Shown in pieces: positions 7,799 to 15,925 of a stretch of DNA of 64,000 nt (its first letter is position 1; each line of letters begins with the position of its first letter). This DNA comes from Roseicyclus mahoneyensis (GTDB lineage: Bacteria > Pseudomonadota > Alphaproteobacteria > Rhodobacterales > Rhodobacteraceae). A model generated the notes under the pieces. That model had not been told where the DNA came from. It saw only the letters and a program-made list of their open reading frames with translations, and searched no databases. The position numbers and the translations under genes were made by a program. The stretch spans positions 328,071 through 392,070 of the forward strand of contig NZ_QGGW01000004.1 of the NCBI RefSeq assembly GCF_003148775.1, given 5' to 3'.

Positions 7799-8713
7799 TC
7801 AGGCCAGTGCGCCCAGAAAGATGATGAGGACCGAGACGACCAGCAGGACCGCCCCCGCGATCTCCTTGCTTGAGGAGCGTTCCTTGAGCCAGAGCGCCGA
7901 GACGAGAAAGGTGAAGACCAGTTCGATCTGCCCCAGCGCCTTGACATAGGCCGCCGTCTGCAGCGCAAAGGCCGTGAACCACGCCAGTGACCCCAGCATC
8001 GAGGTCAGCCCCATCAGCCCCGACACCCGCCAAGACGCCAGCACACGCCCGATCTGCCCCGCCTCGCGCCAGGCCAGCCACAGTCCCAGCGTTGCGGTCT
8101 GCACCACGGTCGCCACCAAAAGCGCGACGGCGGCGCGCAAAAGCTCGTCGCCGCCCGTCAGGTTCAGCGTCGCGCCCCGATAGCAGACCGCCGACAGACC
8201 GAAGAGCAAGCCGGACAGCAGGCCATAGCCGGAGGCGGGATTGAACAGCCGCGCCCAGATCGTCAGCGCGACCTCGCCCTTTGGCGGGTCGGACAGGAGC
8301 ATGACACCGGCGAAGCCCACGAAGATGGCAACCATGACAGGCACCGACACCGCCTCGCCCAGCACGATCAGGCCCAGCCCCGCGCTCAGCACCACATCGG
8401 TCTTGGCCAATGTCACGCCGACCGCGAAATTGCGCCGACCGAACAAGGTCACGACACAGGCCGTCGCCAGCATCTGGCCCATCGCGCCGATACAGGCATA
8501 GGTCCAGAAGGCGGGCGTTACGGCGGGCAGGCTTTGCCCGCTGATCCATAGCCAGAGGCCCAATGCCACCACCACCAGCGGCATGGAAAAGGCAAAGCGC
8601 GCCCATGTCGCGCCCATGGTGGACAGGGTCGTCACTTTCAGATGCCGCTGCAGCAAGAACCGCAGGTTCTGGAAGAAGGCGGCAAGGATTGTGGCGGTGA
8701 TCCAGACGGGCAT
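7799..8713 (-). CDS. EamA/DMT-family transporter
   Basis: This 304-residue integral membrane protein has about ten hydrophobic helices in two homologous halves, the layout of the drug/metabolite transporter (EamA) family. The second half starts near LFNPASGYGLLSGLLFGLSA, and the protein ends with a long helix (GAVLLVVSVLIIFLGALA). Such proteins export or import small metabolites across the inner membrane, and the substrate cannot be read from sequence. The gene is convergent with the Nudix gene (57 bp apart), and its ATG at 8713 lies 37 bp beyond the desaturase stop on the same strand. Confidence 0.85.
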   Translation of the reverse strand: MPVWITATILAAFFQNLRFLLQRHLKVTTLSTMGATWARFAFSMPLVVVALGLWLWISGQSLPAVTPAFWTYACIGAMGQMLATACVVTLFGRRNFAVGVTLAKTDVVLSAGLGLIVLGEAVSVPVMVAIFVGFAGVMLLSDPPKGEVALTIWARLFNPASGYGLLSGLLFGLSAVCYRGATLNLTGGDELLRAAVALLVATVVQTATLGLWLAWREAGQIGRVLASWRVSGLMGLTSMLGSLAWFTAFALQTAAYVKALGQIELVFTFLVSALWLKERSSSKEIAGAVLLVVSVLIIFLGALA

Positions 8714-8750
8714 GACGTCTCACATGCGCCGCAAACCCCCGGCCTGCAAT

Positions 8751-9632
8751 CTAATTCTCAGGGTAAAGGGGATGGGGCACCGGGTCTTTCGCGCGCAGGA
8801 GGTGCTGGCGGAAGATCGCGCCATAGCCCGGATAGCTGTAGCCCGCGTTTCGGCCCAGATAGGCCTCGCGGTTGTTCCAGTAGATGCGCGGCAGGCGGTA
8901 CCACGGCAGTTTGGGGTGCATGTGATGGACCACATGCAGGTTGTTGTTGAGAAACAGGAAGGCCAGCGGCCCGCGATCCTCGATGATGACGGTGCGGCCG
9001 CGGGCGCGCTCATGCGCCTGATGTTCGAGAAAGGTTCGGATCTTGAGGATCGACAGCCCCGCATAGCAGGCAAGCAGGTAGGCCCAGAGCGGCAGGGGGG
9101 AGGCCGCGACAAGCGCCACCAGCGCCACGGTTGACGGCAGGTGCCACGCCCAAGCCGCCAGCACGGCACGATCCCCCGCCCGGATCGCGCGCCAGTCGGC
9201 GGCCATGAAACTCACCTGACCGATCAGCGGCCCAAGGATCATGCGACCCGCAAGCGTGTTGTTGGCGTTCAACAGGCGTTGCTGCGCACGCGGCAGCGTC
9301 CGCCAGACGGCCGGGTCGAGGTAGTTCGTTTCCGGGTCGTCATAAGGGTCGGTCAGGGTCGCATCCATGTGGTGCGCCAGATGCGTGTCGCGGAACCGCA
9401 GATAGGGGATGGCAAGGTTGAAGGAGGGGAAGACCAGCGCCTCGCCCAGACGGCGTTCGGCAAAGGGATGGCCATGGATCACCTCATGTTGCAGCGAGGA
9501 TTGCAGCGCAATTACCGGGATCAAGACAGCGAGGGCCAGCGCCATGCTCACGCCCGGCAGGACAAAGACCCCCAGCCACAGCCCGACATAGCTGGCCACA
9601 ATCAGCGCCAGCGTCGGCCATTCGATCCGCAT
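8751..9632 (-). CDS. Membrane fatty-acid desaturase
   Basis: The 293-residue membrane protein carries the three histidine boxes of the di-iron fatty-acid desaturase/hydroxylase family: HEVIHGH (residues 49-55), HLAHH (84-88) and HVVHH near residue 235. Hydrophobic segments flank the boxes (LALIVASYVGLWLGVFVLPG and LALAVLIPVIAL). These enzymes oxidise acyl chains at the inner membrane using electrons from a ferredoxin or rubredoxin. Regiospecificity and substrate cannot be told; beta-carotene hydroxylase-type or sterol-type activity cannot be excluded. Confidence 0.85.
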   Translation of the reverse strand: MRIEWPTLALIVASYVGLWLGVFVLPGVSMALALAVLIPVIALQSSLQHEVIHGHPFAERRLGEALVFPSFNLAIPYLRFRDTHLAHHMDATLTDPYDDPETNYLDPAVWRTLPRAQQRLLNANNTLAGRMILGPLIGQVSFMAADWRAIRAGDRAVLAAWAWHLPSTVALVALVAASPLPLWAYLLACYAGLSILKIRTFLEHQAHERARGRTVIIEDRGPLAFLFLNNNLHVVHHMHPKLPWYRLPRIYWNNREAYLGRNAGYSYPGYGAIFRQHLLRAKDPVPHPLYPEN

Positions 9633-9749
9633 GATTTGCCCGTATCCCCTGCAGCGGGCCTTGCCGACCCTTTCAGGTGTAACGGATATGTGACCTTGCG
9701 CTTTGCAGGCAGTCGGGGTTTTCTCACCTTAAACTCAACGGCGTTTTGG

Positions 9750-9765
9750 AAACACTACAATGTTT
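9750..9765. promoter_or_regulatory. Inverted repeat over the start codon of the XRE regulator gene
   Basis: AAACA-N6-TGTTT is a perfect 5-bp inverted repeat. Its right half overlaps the ATG at 9760. An operator here would let the encoded regulator block its own expression. This is a short repeat in an AT-rich patch and could be chance. Confidence 0.3.
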
Positions 9766-10623
9766 GATAAATCGGACAAACGCAGTGTTGCCGCCACGTT
9801 CCGCGACCGGCTGGCGGCGGCGCTGGCGATCTCGGGCCTCAGCCGGGCCGCGCTGGCGCGCGCCATAGGCATCGATCGCTCCAGCGTCACGCAGATGCTG
9901 GCGCCGGACGACACGCGCATGCCAGGCGGCCATGTGGTCGCGGCTTGCGCGCAGGCGCTGGATGTCTCGGCCGATTGGCTTTTGGGGCTGACCGACCGGC
10001 CGGAACAGGCAGGCGCGCTCTTGGACAGTTCGCTGTCGATTTCCGAGACGGGGCGCGCGACCGGACTTGATGACCAGATCTTCGCCTGGCACCGGGAGGC
10101 CGAGGGCTACAAGATCCGCCATGTGCCCGCGACCCTGCCCGACATGCTCAAGACCAACGCGCTGCTCAGGTGGGAATATGCGCCGCTGACCCATCGTCGT
10201 CCCGATGCCGCCATCGACGCGGCGGCCGAACGGCTCGACTGGATGCGTCTGACCGAGGGCGATTACGAAATGGCCATGGCCGTCCACGAGATGGAGAGCT
10301 TCGCCCGCGGCGAGGGCTATTACAGCGGGCTGGAGGTCGAGGTGCGCCGCGCCCAGATCGACTGGCTGTCCGAGGTCTATGACCAGTTCTACCCATCCTT
10401 GCGGATCTTTCTTTATGACGCGCGCCGCGTCTGGTCGGCGCCGGTCACTGTGTTCGGGCCGAAGATGGCGGTGATCTACCTTGGGCGGCACTACATCGCC
10501 TTTCGCGACCGCGACCGGGTGCGCACGGTGACGCGCCATTTCGACTGGCTGGTGCGCGAGGCGCAGGTGTCATCGCGGGACATCCCCCGCCATCTGGAGG
10601 GGTTGCGCGCACTGGTGCGTTAG
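9760..10623 (+). CDS. XRE-type HTH transcriptional regulator with uncharacterised C-terminal domain
   Basis: The 287-residue protein starts with a Cro/C1-type helix-turn-helix (about residues 12-75, with ALARAIGIDRSSVTQML as the recognition part) followed by a segment that reads like the end of such domains (ALDVSADWLLGLTDRPEQ). Residues 100-287 form a second domain rich in Trp, Tyr and Arg (MRLTEGDYEMAMAVHEMES, YPSLRIFLYDARRVWSAPV, FDWLVREAQ). I do not recognise its fold and infer a ligand-sensing or oligomerisation role. An AAACA/TGTTT repeat overlaps the start codon. Its targets are unknown. Confidence 0.8.
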   Translation: MFDKSDKRSVAATFRDRLAAALAISGLSRAALARAIGIDRSSVTQMLAPDDTRMPGGHVVAACAQALDVSADWLLGLTDRPEQAGALLDSSLSISETGRATGLDDQIFAWHREAEGYKIRHVPATLPDMLKTNALLRWEYAPLTHRRPDAAIDAAAERLDWMRLTEGDYEMAMAVHEMESFARGEGYYSGLEVEVRRAQIDWLSEVYDQFYPSLRIFLYDARRVWSAPVTVFGPKMAVIYLGRHYIAFRDRDRVRTVTRHFDWLVREAQVSSRDIPRHLEGLRALVR

Positions 10624-11729
10624 CGCGGCTGGCCTACGTGACGGCCCAAGCCTTCGGGCAAGGGCAGCGCGGCATGGGCGCGTGCGATGCGCGTCAGCCA
10701 TGCAGCCATGGCTTGCGGTGGGTTGGCCGGGCGCCGGGTGGCAAGATCGACATGCAGCAGCAATTGCTCGCCGGTAGCGCAGAGCGTCTCGCCCACGAAC
10801 AGCTCGTGCCAGATGTGGAACTTGCGCGTGCCGCCCTGCAGCACGCGGGTGGTGACCCGGATGCGGTCGCCGATCTGCACCTCGGCCAGATAGCGGACAT
10901 GGGTTTCGACGGTAAAGACCGAGTGCCCCGCCGCGATGGCCGCCGCATCCATCCCCGCCCAAAGCAGCAAGCGGTCGGCGGCGGCGGAAAACGCGCTGAC
11001 GAAATGCGCCTCGTTCATGTGGCCATTGTAATCGGCCCAAGCGGCGGGAACCGCGCGGTCGAGCGTCACCGGGGCCAAGGGCGTGGCCGGGTCCGGCACG
11101 GGCGGGGACAGGCGGGCCGCCACAGCCTCCGCCATGACCGCGCCGAAAGCTTGGTGCGACGCCGCGTCCCAATGGATGCCGTCGACGGGCGAGACAGCGA
11201 CATGTGCGCCCGCCTCGACGAAGCCCGCGCCGATCCGGTCAGCGACGGCGGCCAGATGGGCGGCAAGCCCTGCCTGCCGCGCCTCGGCACCCGCGAAAGC
11301 CTCGGCCAATGCGCCGGTTTCGACCACGGGAACGGGGGCCACGATCAGCAGATCGGTCACCACACCCTCGGCCCGGGCGGCAAGGCAGAGCCGTTCGACC
11401 GACCGGGCGATATCGAACGCCCCGACAGAAAAACGCGGCTTGAGGTCATTGGTGCCAAGCATGACGATCATCAGGTCGATGGGCCGGTGGCTGTGCAGAA
11501 CCGCAGGCAGGACGGCGATGCCGTTGCGACAGCCGCCTTCCACCGGGTCGTCATGGACAGTGGTGCGGCCCGGCAGGCCCTCGGCGATAACCTGCGCCTC
11601 AGGATCAAGGGCCGCGGCCATCACATCGGGCCAGCGCGTGCCGGGCGGGTGGCGGTCAAGCTGGCCGATCCGGCTGATCGGCGTGGTGCCATGGGTGTTG
11701 CTGTCGCCATAGCATAGCACGACCGGCAT
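10620..11729 (-). CDS. SGNH/GDSL hydrolase fused to a hotdog-fold acyl-CoA thioesterase
   Basis: The 369-residue protein has two enzyme domains. Residues 1-210 are an SGNH arylesterase: catalytic Ser in CYGDSNTHG (GDSN 8-11), oxyanion block GTND (92-95), and the Asp-His pair in DGIH (183-186). Residues 220-350 are a hotdog thioesterase: AWADYNGHMNEAHF (230-243) and the VETHVRYLAEVQIGD block. That domain is close to betainyl-CoA thioesterases of carnitine degradation. The two parts are in one frame with no stop, joined by a Pro-rich linker (about 208-220). I have not seen this pairing as a standard architecture. The 3' end overlaps the convergent XRE gene by 4 nt. Confidence 0.85.
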   Translation of the reverse strand: MPVVLCYGDSNTHGTTPISRIGQLDRHPPGTRWPDVMAAALDPEAQVIAEGLPGRTTVHDDPVEGGCRNGIAVLPAVLHSHRPIDLMIVMLGTNDLKPRFSVGAFDIARSVERLCLAARAEGVVTDLLIVAPVPVVETGALAEAFAGAEARQAGLAAHLAAVADRIGAGFVEAGAHVAVSPVDGIHWDAASHQAFGAVMAEAVAARLSPPVPDPATPLAPVTLDRAVPAAWADYNGHMNEAHFVSAFSAAADRLLLWAGMDAAAIAAGHSVFTVETHVRYLAEVQIGDRIRVTTRVLQGGTRKFHIWHELFVGETLCATGEQLLLHVDLATRRPANPPQAMAAWLTRIARAHAALPLPEGLGRHVGQPR

Positions 11730-11907
11730 CGCTGGACCCTTCTTGCTGATTGCCCCGCCGCAGTCTTGCGCGGCGGGGGCGGGCTGTCACGCGGATTTCG
11801 CCGAACAGCGGAGCGCGATCGGGGAACAGATGAAATCCAACCATCACTTTTCTAACTCAAACAGGTATTTTCGGACCTATTTACGCTATTTTTTTCCATA
11901 AAGCGGA

Positions 11908-11929
11908 TAAATCCACAAATTTATCCACA
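11908..11929 (+). promoter_or_regulatory. DnaA box pair (one perfect, one weak)
   Basis: TTATCCACA at 11921-11929 matches the consensus DnaA box exactly, and AAATCCACA at 11909-11917 is a weaker copy in the same orientation. They lie in an AT-rich patch between the SGNH-thioesterase gene and the stop of the aldo/keto reductase gene. No other oriC feature is nearby, so a DnaA titration or regulatory site is more likely than an origin. Confidence 0.4.
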
Positions 11930-11935
11930 GACCCG

Positions 11936-12982
11936 TCAGAACGGCATCGGGTGCGCCTTGTAGGTCGCGTCGATCTCTTCCAGCAGCTCGGGCGAGAGGG
12001 TGACATCCAGTCCTGACAGGATACGGGACAGTTGCTCCGACGTCGTCGCCCCGAAGATCGTCGAAACCGGGAAAGGCCGCTGGACGGTAAAGGCCAGTGC
12101 CATATGAACCGGGTCGAGCCCGTGCTTTTCGGCCAGCGCCAGATAGGCGTCGACGGCGTCAAAGGCGCGGTCGGTCTTGCGCCCGCCCAAGTCCCCGTTG
12201 CCGGCCATCCGGCTCCCCTCGGGGATCGCGCCGTTTTGGTATTTCCCGGTCAGAAGGCCAGCACCCAAAGGCGAATAGGCCAAGAGCGTCACCTGCTCGT
12301 TCACCGCCAACTCGCCCATGTCGGTGTCGTAGAGACGGCACAGCAGCGAATATTCGTTCTGGATCGACTGCACGCGCGGCAATCCGCGATCTTGTGCCAG
12401 CCGCAGCCATTGCGCCGTGCCCCATGCGCTGTCGTTGGACAGGGCGAAATGGCGGATCTTGCCGGCCTTCACGGCCTGATCCGCGGCCTCCAGCACCTCT
12501 TCCATATGCGCGAGCGTCGTGGCGCGATCCTGTTTCGAGGGATCGAAGCGCCAGTATTGGCGGAAATGGTAGCTGCCCCGGTTGGGCCAGTGCATCTGGT
12601 AGATGTCGATCACATCGGTCTTGAGACGCGCAAGCGAGGCGTCGATGGCGGCGGCAAAGGTTGCGCCGGTGATATCCTCGCCCGGCCGCACGAAAGCCGC
12701 GTTCTTGCCGGTGATCTTGGTCGCCAGCACGTAATCCCCGCGGCGGCCCGGGTTGGCCGCGTTCCAGTTGCCGAGGATTTCCTCGGTCACGCCCACGGTT
12801 TCGGCGCGCACGGGGTTGACCGGATACATCTCGGCGGTGTCGACGATGGTGATGCCGGCATCCAGCGCCATGTCCATCTGCCGGTGCGCATCATCCTCGG
12901 GCGTCTGGTTGCCCCATGTCATCGTACCCAGGCAGTAATCGGTGATCATCGTGTCGGTCGTGCCGAGAGCGATCTGGCGCAT
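11936..12982 (-). CDS. Aldo/keto reductase (Tas-like)
   Basis: The 348-residue protein is an NADPH-dependent aldo/keto reductase with a TIM-barrel layout. The catalytic tetrad is visible: Asp and Tyr in IVDTAEMYPV, Lys in LATKITG, and His in YQMHWPNRG. The coenzyme region near the C-terminus reads PVSTIFGATTSEQLSRIL. Length and the long insert after the tetrad His match the Tas/YghZ branch. It is divergently placed against imuA, with the LexA box in between. The physiological substrate is not known. Confidence 0.9.
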   Translation of the reverse strand: MRQIALGTTDTMITDYCLGTMTWGNQTPEDDAHRQMDMALDAGITIVDTAEMYPVNPVRAETVGVTEEILGNWNAANPGRRGDYVLATKITGKNAAFVRPGEDITGATFAAAIDASLARLKTDVIDIYQMHWPNRGSYHFRQYWRFDPSKQDRATTLAHMEEVLEAADQAVKAGKIRHFALSNDSAWGTAQWLRLAQDRGLPRVQSIQNEYSLLCRLYDTDMGELAVNEQVTLLAYSPLGAGLLTGKYQNGAIPEGSRMAGNGDLGGRKTDRAFDAVDAYLALAEKHGLDPVHMALAFTVQRPFPVSTIFGATTSEQLSRILSGLDVTLSPELLEEIDATYKAHPMPF

Positions 12983-13053
12983 GGTCTTGTCCCCTTGTCC
13001 TGTTCGGGGCGGACCCTAGCCAGCGGGCGGGGATGTGCAAGGGCGGGGCTTGA

Positions 13054-13068
13054 GAACATTTAGCGAAC
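13054..13068 (+). promoter_or_regulatory. LexA (SOS) box upstream of imuA
   Basis: GAAC-N7-GAAC is a perfect match to the alphaproteobacterial LexA operator. It ends 16 nt before the imuA ATG and lies between imuA and the divergent aldo/keto reductase gene, so it should repress imuA in the absence of DNA damage. It could also affect the reductase promoter. Confidence 0.85.
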
Positions 13069-13084
13069 ATATATACTCACTCCC

Positions 13085-13705
13085 ATGGACCTGACGAAAC
13101 TGACCCGCCAATCCCATCGCCACGACCGCCCCGGCGTACCGCTTCTGGGCCGGTTCCGGCTGGCGGGCGCGCGCGCGCATGAGGTCTGCGGGCCCGCGCG
13201 GCGGCGGCTGGCCTTGTGGCTGGCGGCACAAACCACGGGGCCGGTGCTGTGGATCCGGCCCGCCTGGCACCCCGACCGGTTGCACATGGCGGGCGTGCGG
13301 GCCGAGATCGACCCCGGCCGCCTGATCTTCGTCGAACCCGACCGGCCCGAGGATATCTTGTGGTCGATGGAGGAGGCGTTGCGCGCGGGCGTCGTGCCCT
13401 TGGTCGTGGCGGACCTGCCCGATCCCCCCGGCCTGACGCCGGTGCGCCGGTTGCATCTGGCCGCCGAGGCGGGGCTGGAGGCGCGGGGCGGCACGGCTCT
13501 GGGCCTGATCGTGACGCCGGGCGACGGGGGGGCTGCAGGGGTGGAAAGCCGCTGGCGGCTCGACCCCGCGCATGGAGCCGAGGCGACGGGCTGGCGGCTG
13601 GCACGGCTGAGGGGGCGCGACGCACCGCCGGGGGAATGGTCCGTGACGCGCGGGGCTGACGGTCGGGCGCGGATCGTCGTGCCCGAGGTGCGCGAACCGG
13701 CCTGA
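13085..13705 (+). CDS. imuA: ImuA-family SOS mutagenesis protein, without adjacent imuB or dnaE2
   Basis: The 206-residue protein matches the core of ImuA, a RecA-like accessory factor of the ImuA-ImuB-DnaE2 translesion mutasome. Family blocks are HEVCGPARRRLALWLA, GPVLWIRPAWHPDRL, WSMEEALRAGVVPLVVADLP, LTPVRRLHLAAEAG and GGAAGVESRW. It is shorter than many ImuA proteins, mainly at the N-terminus. A perfect LexA box lies 16 nt upstream of the ATG, which supports SOS control. The usual partners imuB and dnaE2 do not follow; an MFS transporter gene comes next. A LexA-boxed homologue of the DnaE2 C-terminal domain lies at 39546. Confidence 0.85.
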   Translation: MDLTKLTRQSHRHDRPGVPLLGRFRLAGARAHEVCGPARRRLALWLAAQTTGPVLWIRPAWHPDRLHMAGVRAEIDPGRLIFVEPDRPEDILWSMEEALRAGVVPLVVADLPDPPGLTPVRRLHLAAEAGLEARGGTALGLIVTPGDGGAAGVESRWRLDPAHGAEATGWRLARLRGRDAPPGEWSVTRGADGRARIVVPEVREPA

Positions 13706-13797
13706 TCCCCGAAACCGACTGCAGCGGGCGAAATCCCGCGTGCATCCCCCGCCCTGCCCGGCTACGCAAAGGGAAACCACCCCAAGGCCTGCCCCGG

Positions 13798-15018
13798 ATG
13801 CGCCTGATCGTCTCCTTCGCCGCGCTGTTTCTCTCGGTGCTGCTGTTGCAGCTCTCCTCGGGCGGGGTGGGGCCGCTCGACGTGCTGTCAGGCACGGAAC
13901 TGGGCTTCACCAACGGGCAGATCGGCCTGTTGGGTTCGGCGCATTTCCTGGGCTTCTTCGTCGGCTGCTGGTGGGCGCCGCGGGTGATGGGACAGGTGGG
14001 GCATTCCCGCGCCTTCGCGGCCTTCACCGCGGCGGGCGCCATCGGATTGCTGGCGCACATGATGGTCATCGACCCCTATGCATGGGCCTTGATGCGGGCG
14101 GCGACGGGGTTTTGCGTGGCGGGCTGCTACACGGTGATCGAGGCCTGGCTGCAGGCCAAGACCGACAACGCCAACCGGGGCCGGACCATGGGCACCTACC
14201 GCATGGTCGACACCGCAGGCAGCCTTGTCGCGCAATTGATGATCGGGGTGCTCGCGCCGGCCTCATACGTCTCCTACAACCTGCTTGGCATCTTGTGCAT
14301 CGCGGCGCTGCTGCCCCTCACGCTCAGCCGGGCCACGCAGCCCGACACCGGCGAGGCCCCGCGCCTGCGCCCCGGGCTGGCCTGGCGGCTCTCGCCCCTG
14401 GCCGTCGCCGGCGTGATAGTCTCGGGCGTGTCGGGCGCGGCCTTCCGCATGGTCGGGCCGCTCTACGGCGCACAGGTCGGGCTGACGGCGGACCAGATCG
14501 GGTTCTTCCTTGCCGCCTATGTGCTGGGGGGCGCATTCGCGCAATGGCCCGCGGGCTGGGCCGCCGACCGGCATGACCGGCGCCATGTGCTGATCTGGTT
14601 TTCGGTCGGCTCCATCGCGGCCTGCGGCGTCACGGTCGTGTTCTCGGGCCTTGGCGTCGCCGCGATCTTTGTCGCAGCACTCGTCTTTGGCGCGGCGACC
14701 TTTCCGATCTATTCGATCTCGGCCGCCCATGCCCATGACTGGGCCGAAGATGACCAGCGCGTGGAATTGTCTGCGGCGCTCATGTTCTTCTACGCCATCG
14801 GCGCGACCGCCGCGCCCCTGGTCACGGCTTGGCTGATCGCGGCCTATGGACCGGGCGCGCTCTTCGCCTTGATCGCGGTGGCGCATGTGGGCCTTGTGAT
14901 CTTCGGCATCATCCGCATGCGCCGCCGCCCAAGCGCGCAGCCGCGCGGGCCCTATGTCTGGATTCCGCGCACATCCTTCCTCGTGGGCCGCATCTTCCGC
15001 CGGACCGGCAAGGACTGA
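13798..15018 (+). CDS. MFS transporter (YcaD-like)
   Basis: The 406-residue protein has about 12 hydrophobic helices and an MFS signature after TM2-3 (RVMGQVGHSRAFAAF) and between the halves (GWAADRHDRRHVLIW). It resembles the YcaD/YfkF branch of major facilitator permeases. The C-terminus is basic (IIRMRRRPSAQPRG). It starts 92 bp after imuA on the same strand but shows no sign of coupling with it. The substrate is unknown. Confidence 0.87.
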   Translation: MRLIVSFAALFLSVLLLQLSSGGVGPLDVLSGTELGFTNGQIGLLGSAHFLGFFVGCWWAPRVMGQVGHSRAFAAFTAAGAIGLLAHMMVIDPYAWALMRAATGFCVAGCYTVIEAWLQAKTDNANRGRTMGTYRMVDTAGSLVAQLMIGVLAPASYVSYNLLGILCIAALLPLTLSRATQPDTGEAPRLRPGLAWRLSPLAVAGVIVSGVSGAAFRMVGPLYGAQVGLTADQIGFFLAAYVLGGAFAQWPAGWAADRHDRRHVLIWFSVGSIAACGVTVVFSGLGVAAIFVAALVFGAATFPIYSISAAHAHDWAEDDQRVELSAALMFFYAIGATAAPLVTAWLIAAYGPGALFALIAVAHVGLVIFGIIRMRRRPSAQPRGPYVWIPRTSFLVGRIFRRTGKD

Positions 15019-15111
15019 CCCCGGTCTTGATCGAGGGCAAGGCCGCGCGTCTTGCCCTGTGCCAGTCTGGCGTCGTCAGACTGACGACAGAGGGAAAAGG
15101 GAGACATCCAC

Positions 15112-15858
15112 ATGGATATTCGTTTCGACGGGAAAACCGCCATCGTTACCGGCGCCGCCTCGGGGATCGGGCTGGCCATCGCCCATGATCTGGCCCAAAG
15201 CGGCGCACGCGTGATCCTCGCCGACCTCGAGGAAGGCAAGACCCGCGATGCCGCAAAGGCGGTCGGGCATGGGGCGCTGGCCATCGCGACCGACGTGGCC
15301 TCTGCCGCGCAGGTCGAAAAGATGGTCGATTTCGCGGTACGCGAGACCGGCGCGCTGCACCTTTTGGTCAACAATGCCGGCATCGGCGGCCCACTGGAAC
15401 CTTTGGGCAACTACCCACTTGATGGCTGGCACAAGGTCATCGATGTAAACCTGAACGGGGTCTTTTACGGGATGCGCTACGCCATCCCGGCGATGAAGGC
15501 GGCGGGCGGGGGCGCGGTCGTCAACATCTCTTCCATCCTCGGATCCGTGGGCTTTGGCGGCGCGGGGGCCTATGTGGCCACGAAACATGCGCTTCTGGGC
15601 CTGACGAAAGCGGCCGCACTTGATCATTCCGCCGACAACATCCGCTTCAACGCGGTCGGGCCGGCCTTCATCCACACGCCGATGGTCGAAGCGGCGCTCG
15701 ACGGCGACACGCTCAAGGCGCTGGAAGGGATGCACACGCTCAAGCGCATGGGCACGCCCGAGGAGGTGTCGTCGCTGGTGTGCTACCTGCTGTCGGACCG
15801 TGCATCCTTTGTCACCGGGTCCTATCATCTGGTCGATGGCGGCTACACGGCGCAATAG
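15112..15858 (+). CDS. Short-chain dehydrogenase/reductase
   Basis: The 248-residue classical SDR has the cofactor motif TGAASGIG (residues 14-21), the NNAG block, the catalytic Ser in VVNISSILGS, and the YxxxK motif in YVATKHALLGLTKAA. The end (GSYHLVDGGYTAQ) is typical. An acidic residue after the second strand (ILADLEEGK) suggests preference for NAD over NADP. The substrate is not inferable. It lies between the MFS gene and metG on the same strand, with spacers of 93 and 67 bp. Confidence 0.9.
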   Translation: MDIRFDGKTAIVTGAASGIGLAIAHDLAQSGARVILADLEEGKTRDAAKAVGHGALAIATDVASAAQVEKMVDFAVRETGALHLLVNNAGIGGPLEPLGNYPLDGWHKVIDVNLNGVFYGMRYAIPAMKAAGGGAVVNISSILGSVGFGGAGAYVATKHALLGLTKAAALDHSADNIRFNAVGPAFIHTPMVEAALDGDTLKALEGMHTLKRMGTPEEVSSLVCYLLSDRASFVTGSYHLVDGGYTAQ

Positions 15859-15925
15859 CGCCTGCCCTCTGGCCTCCGGCCCCGCGCGGCGCTAAACGGG
15901 GCGTCAGCGCAGACCGGAGGCCAAG

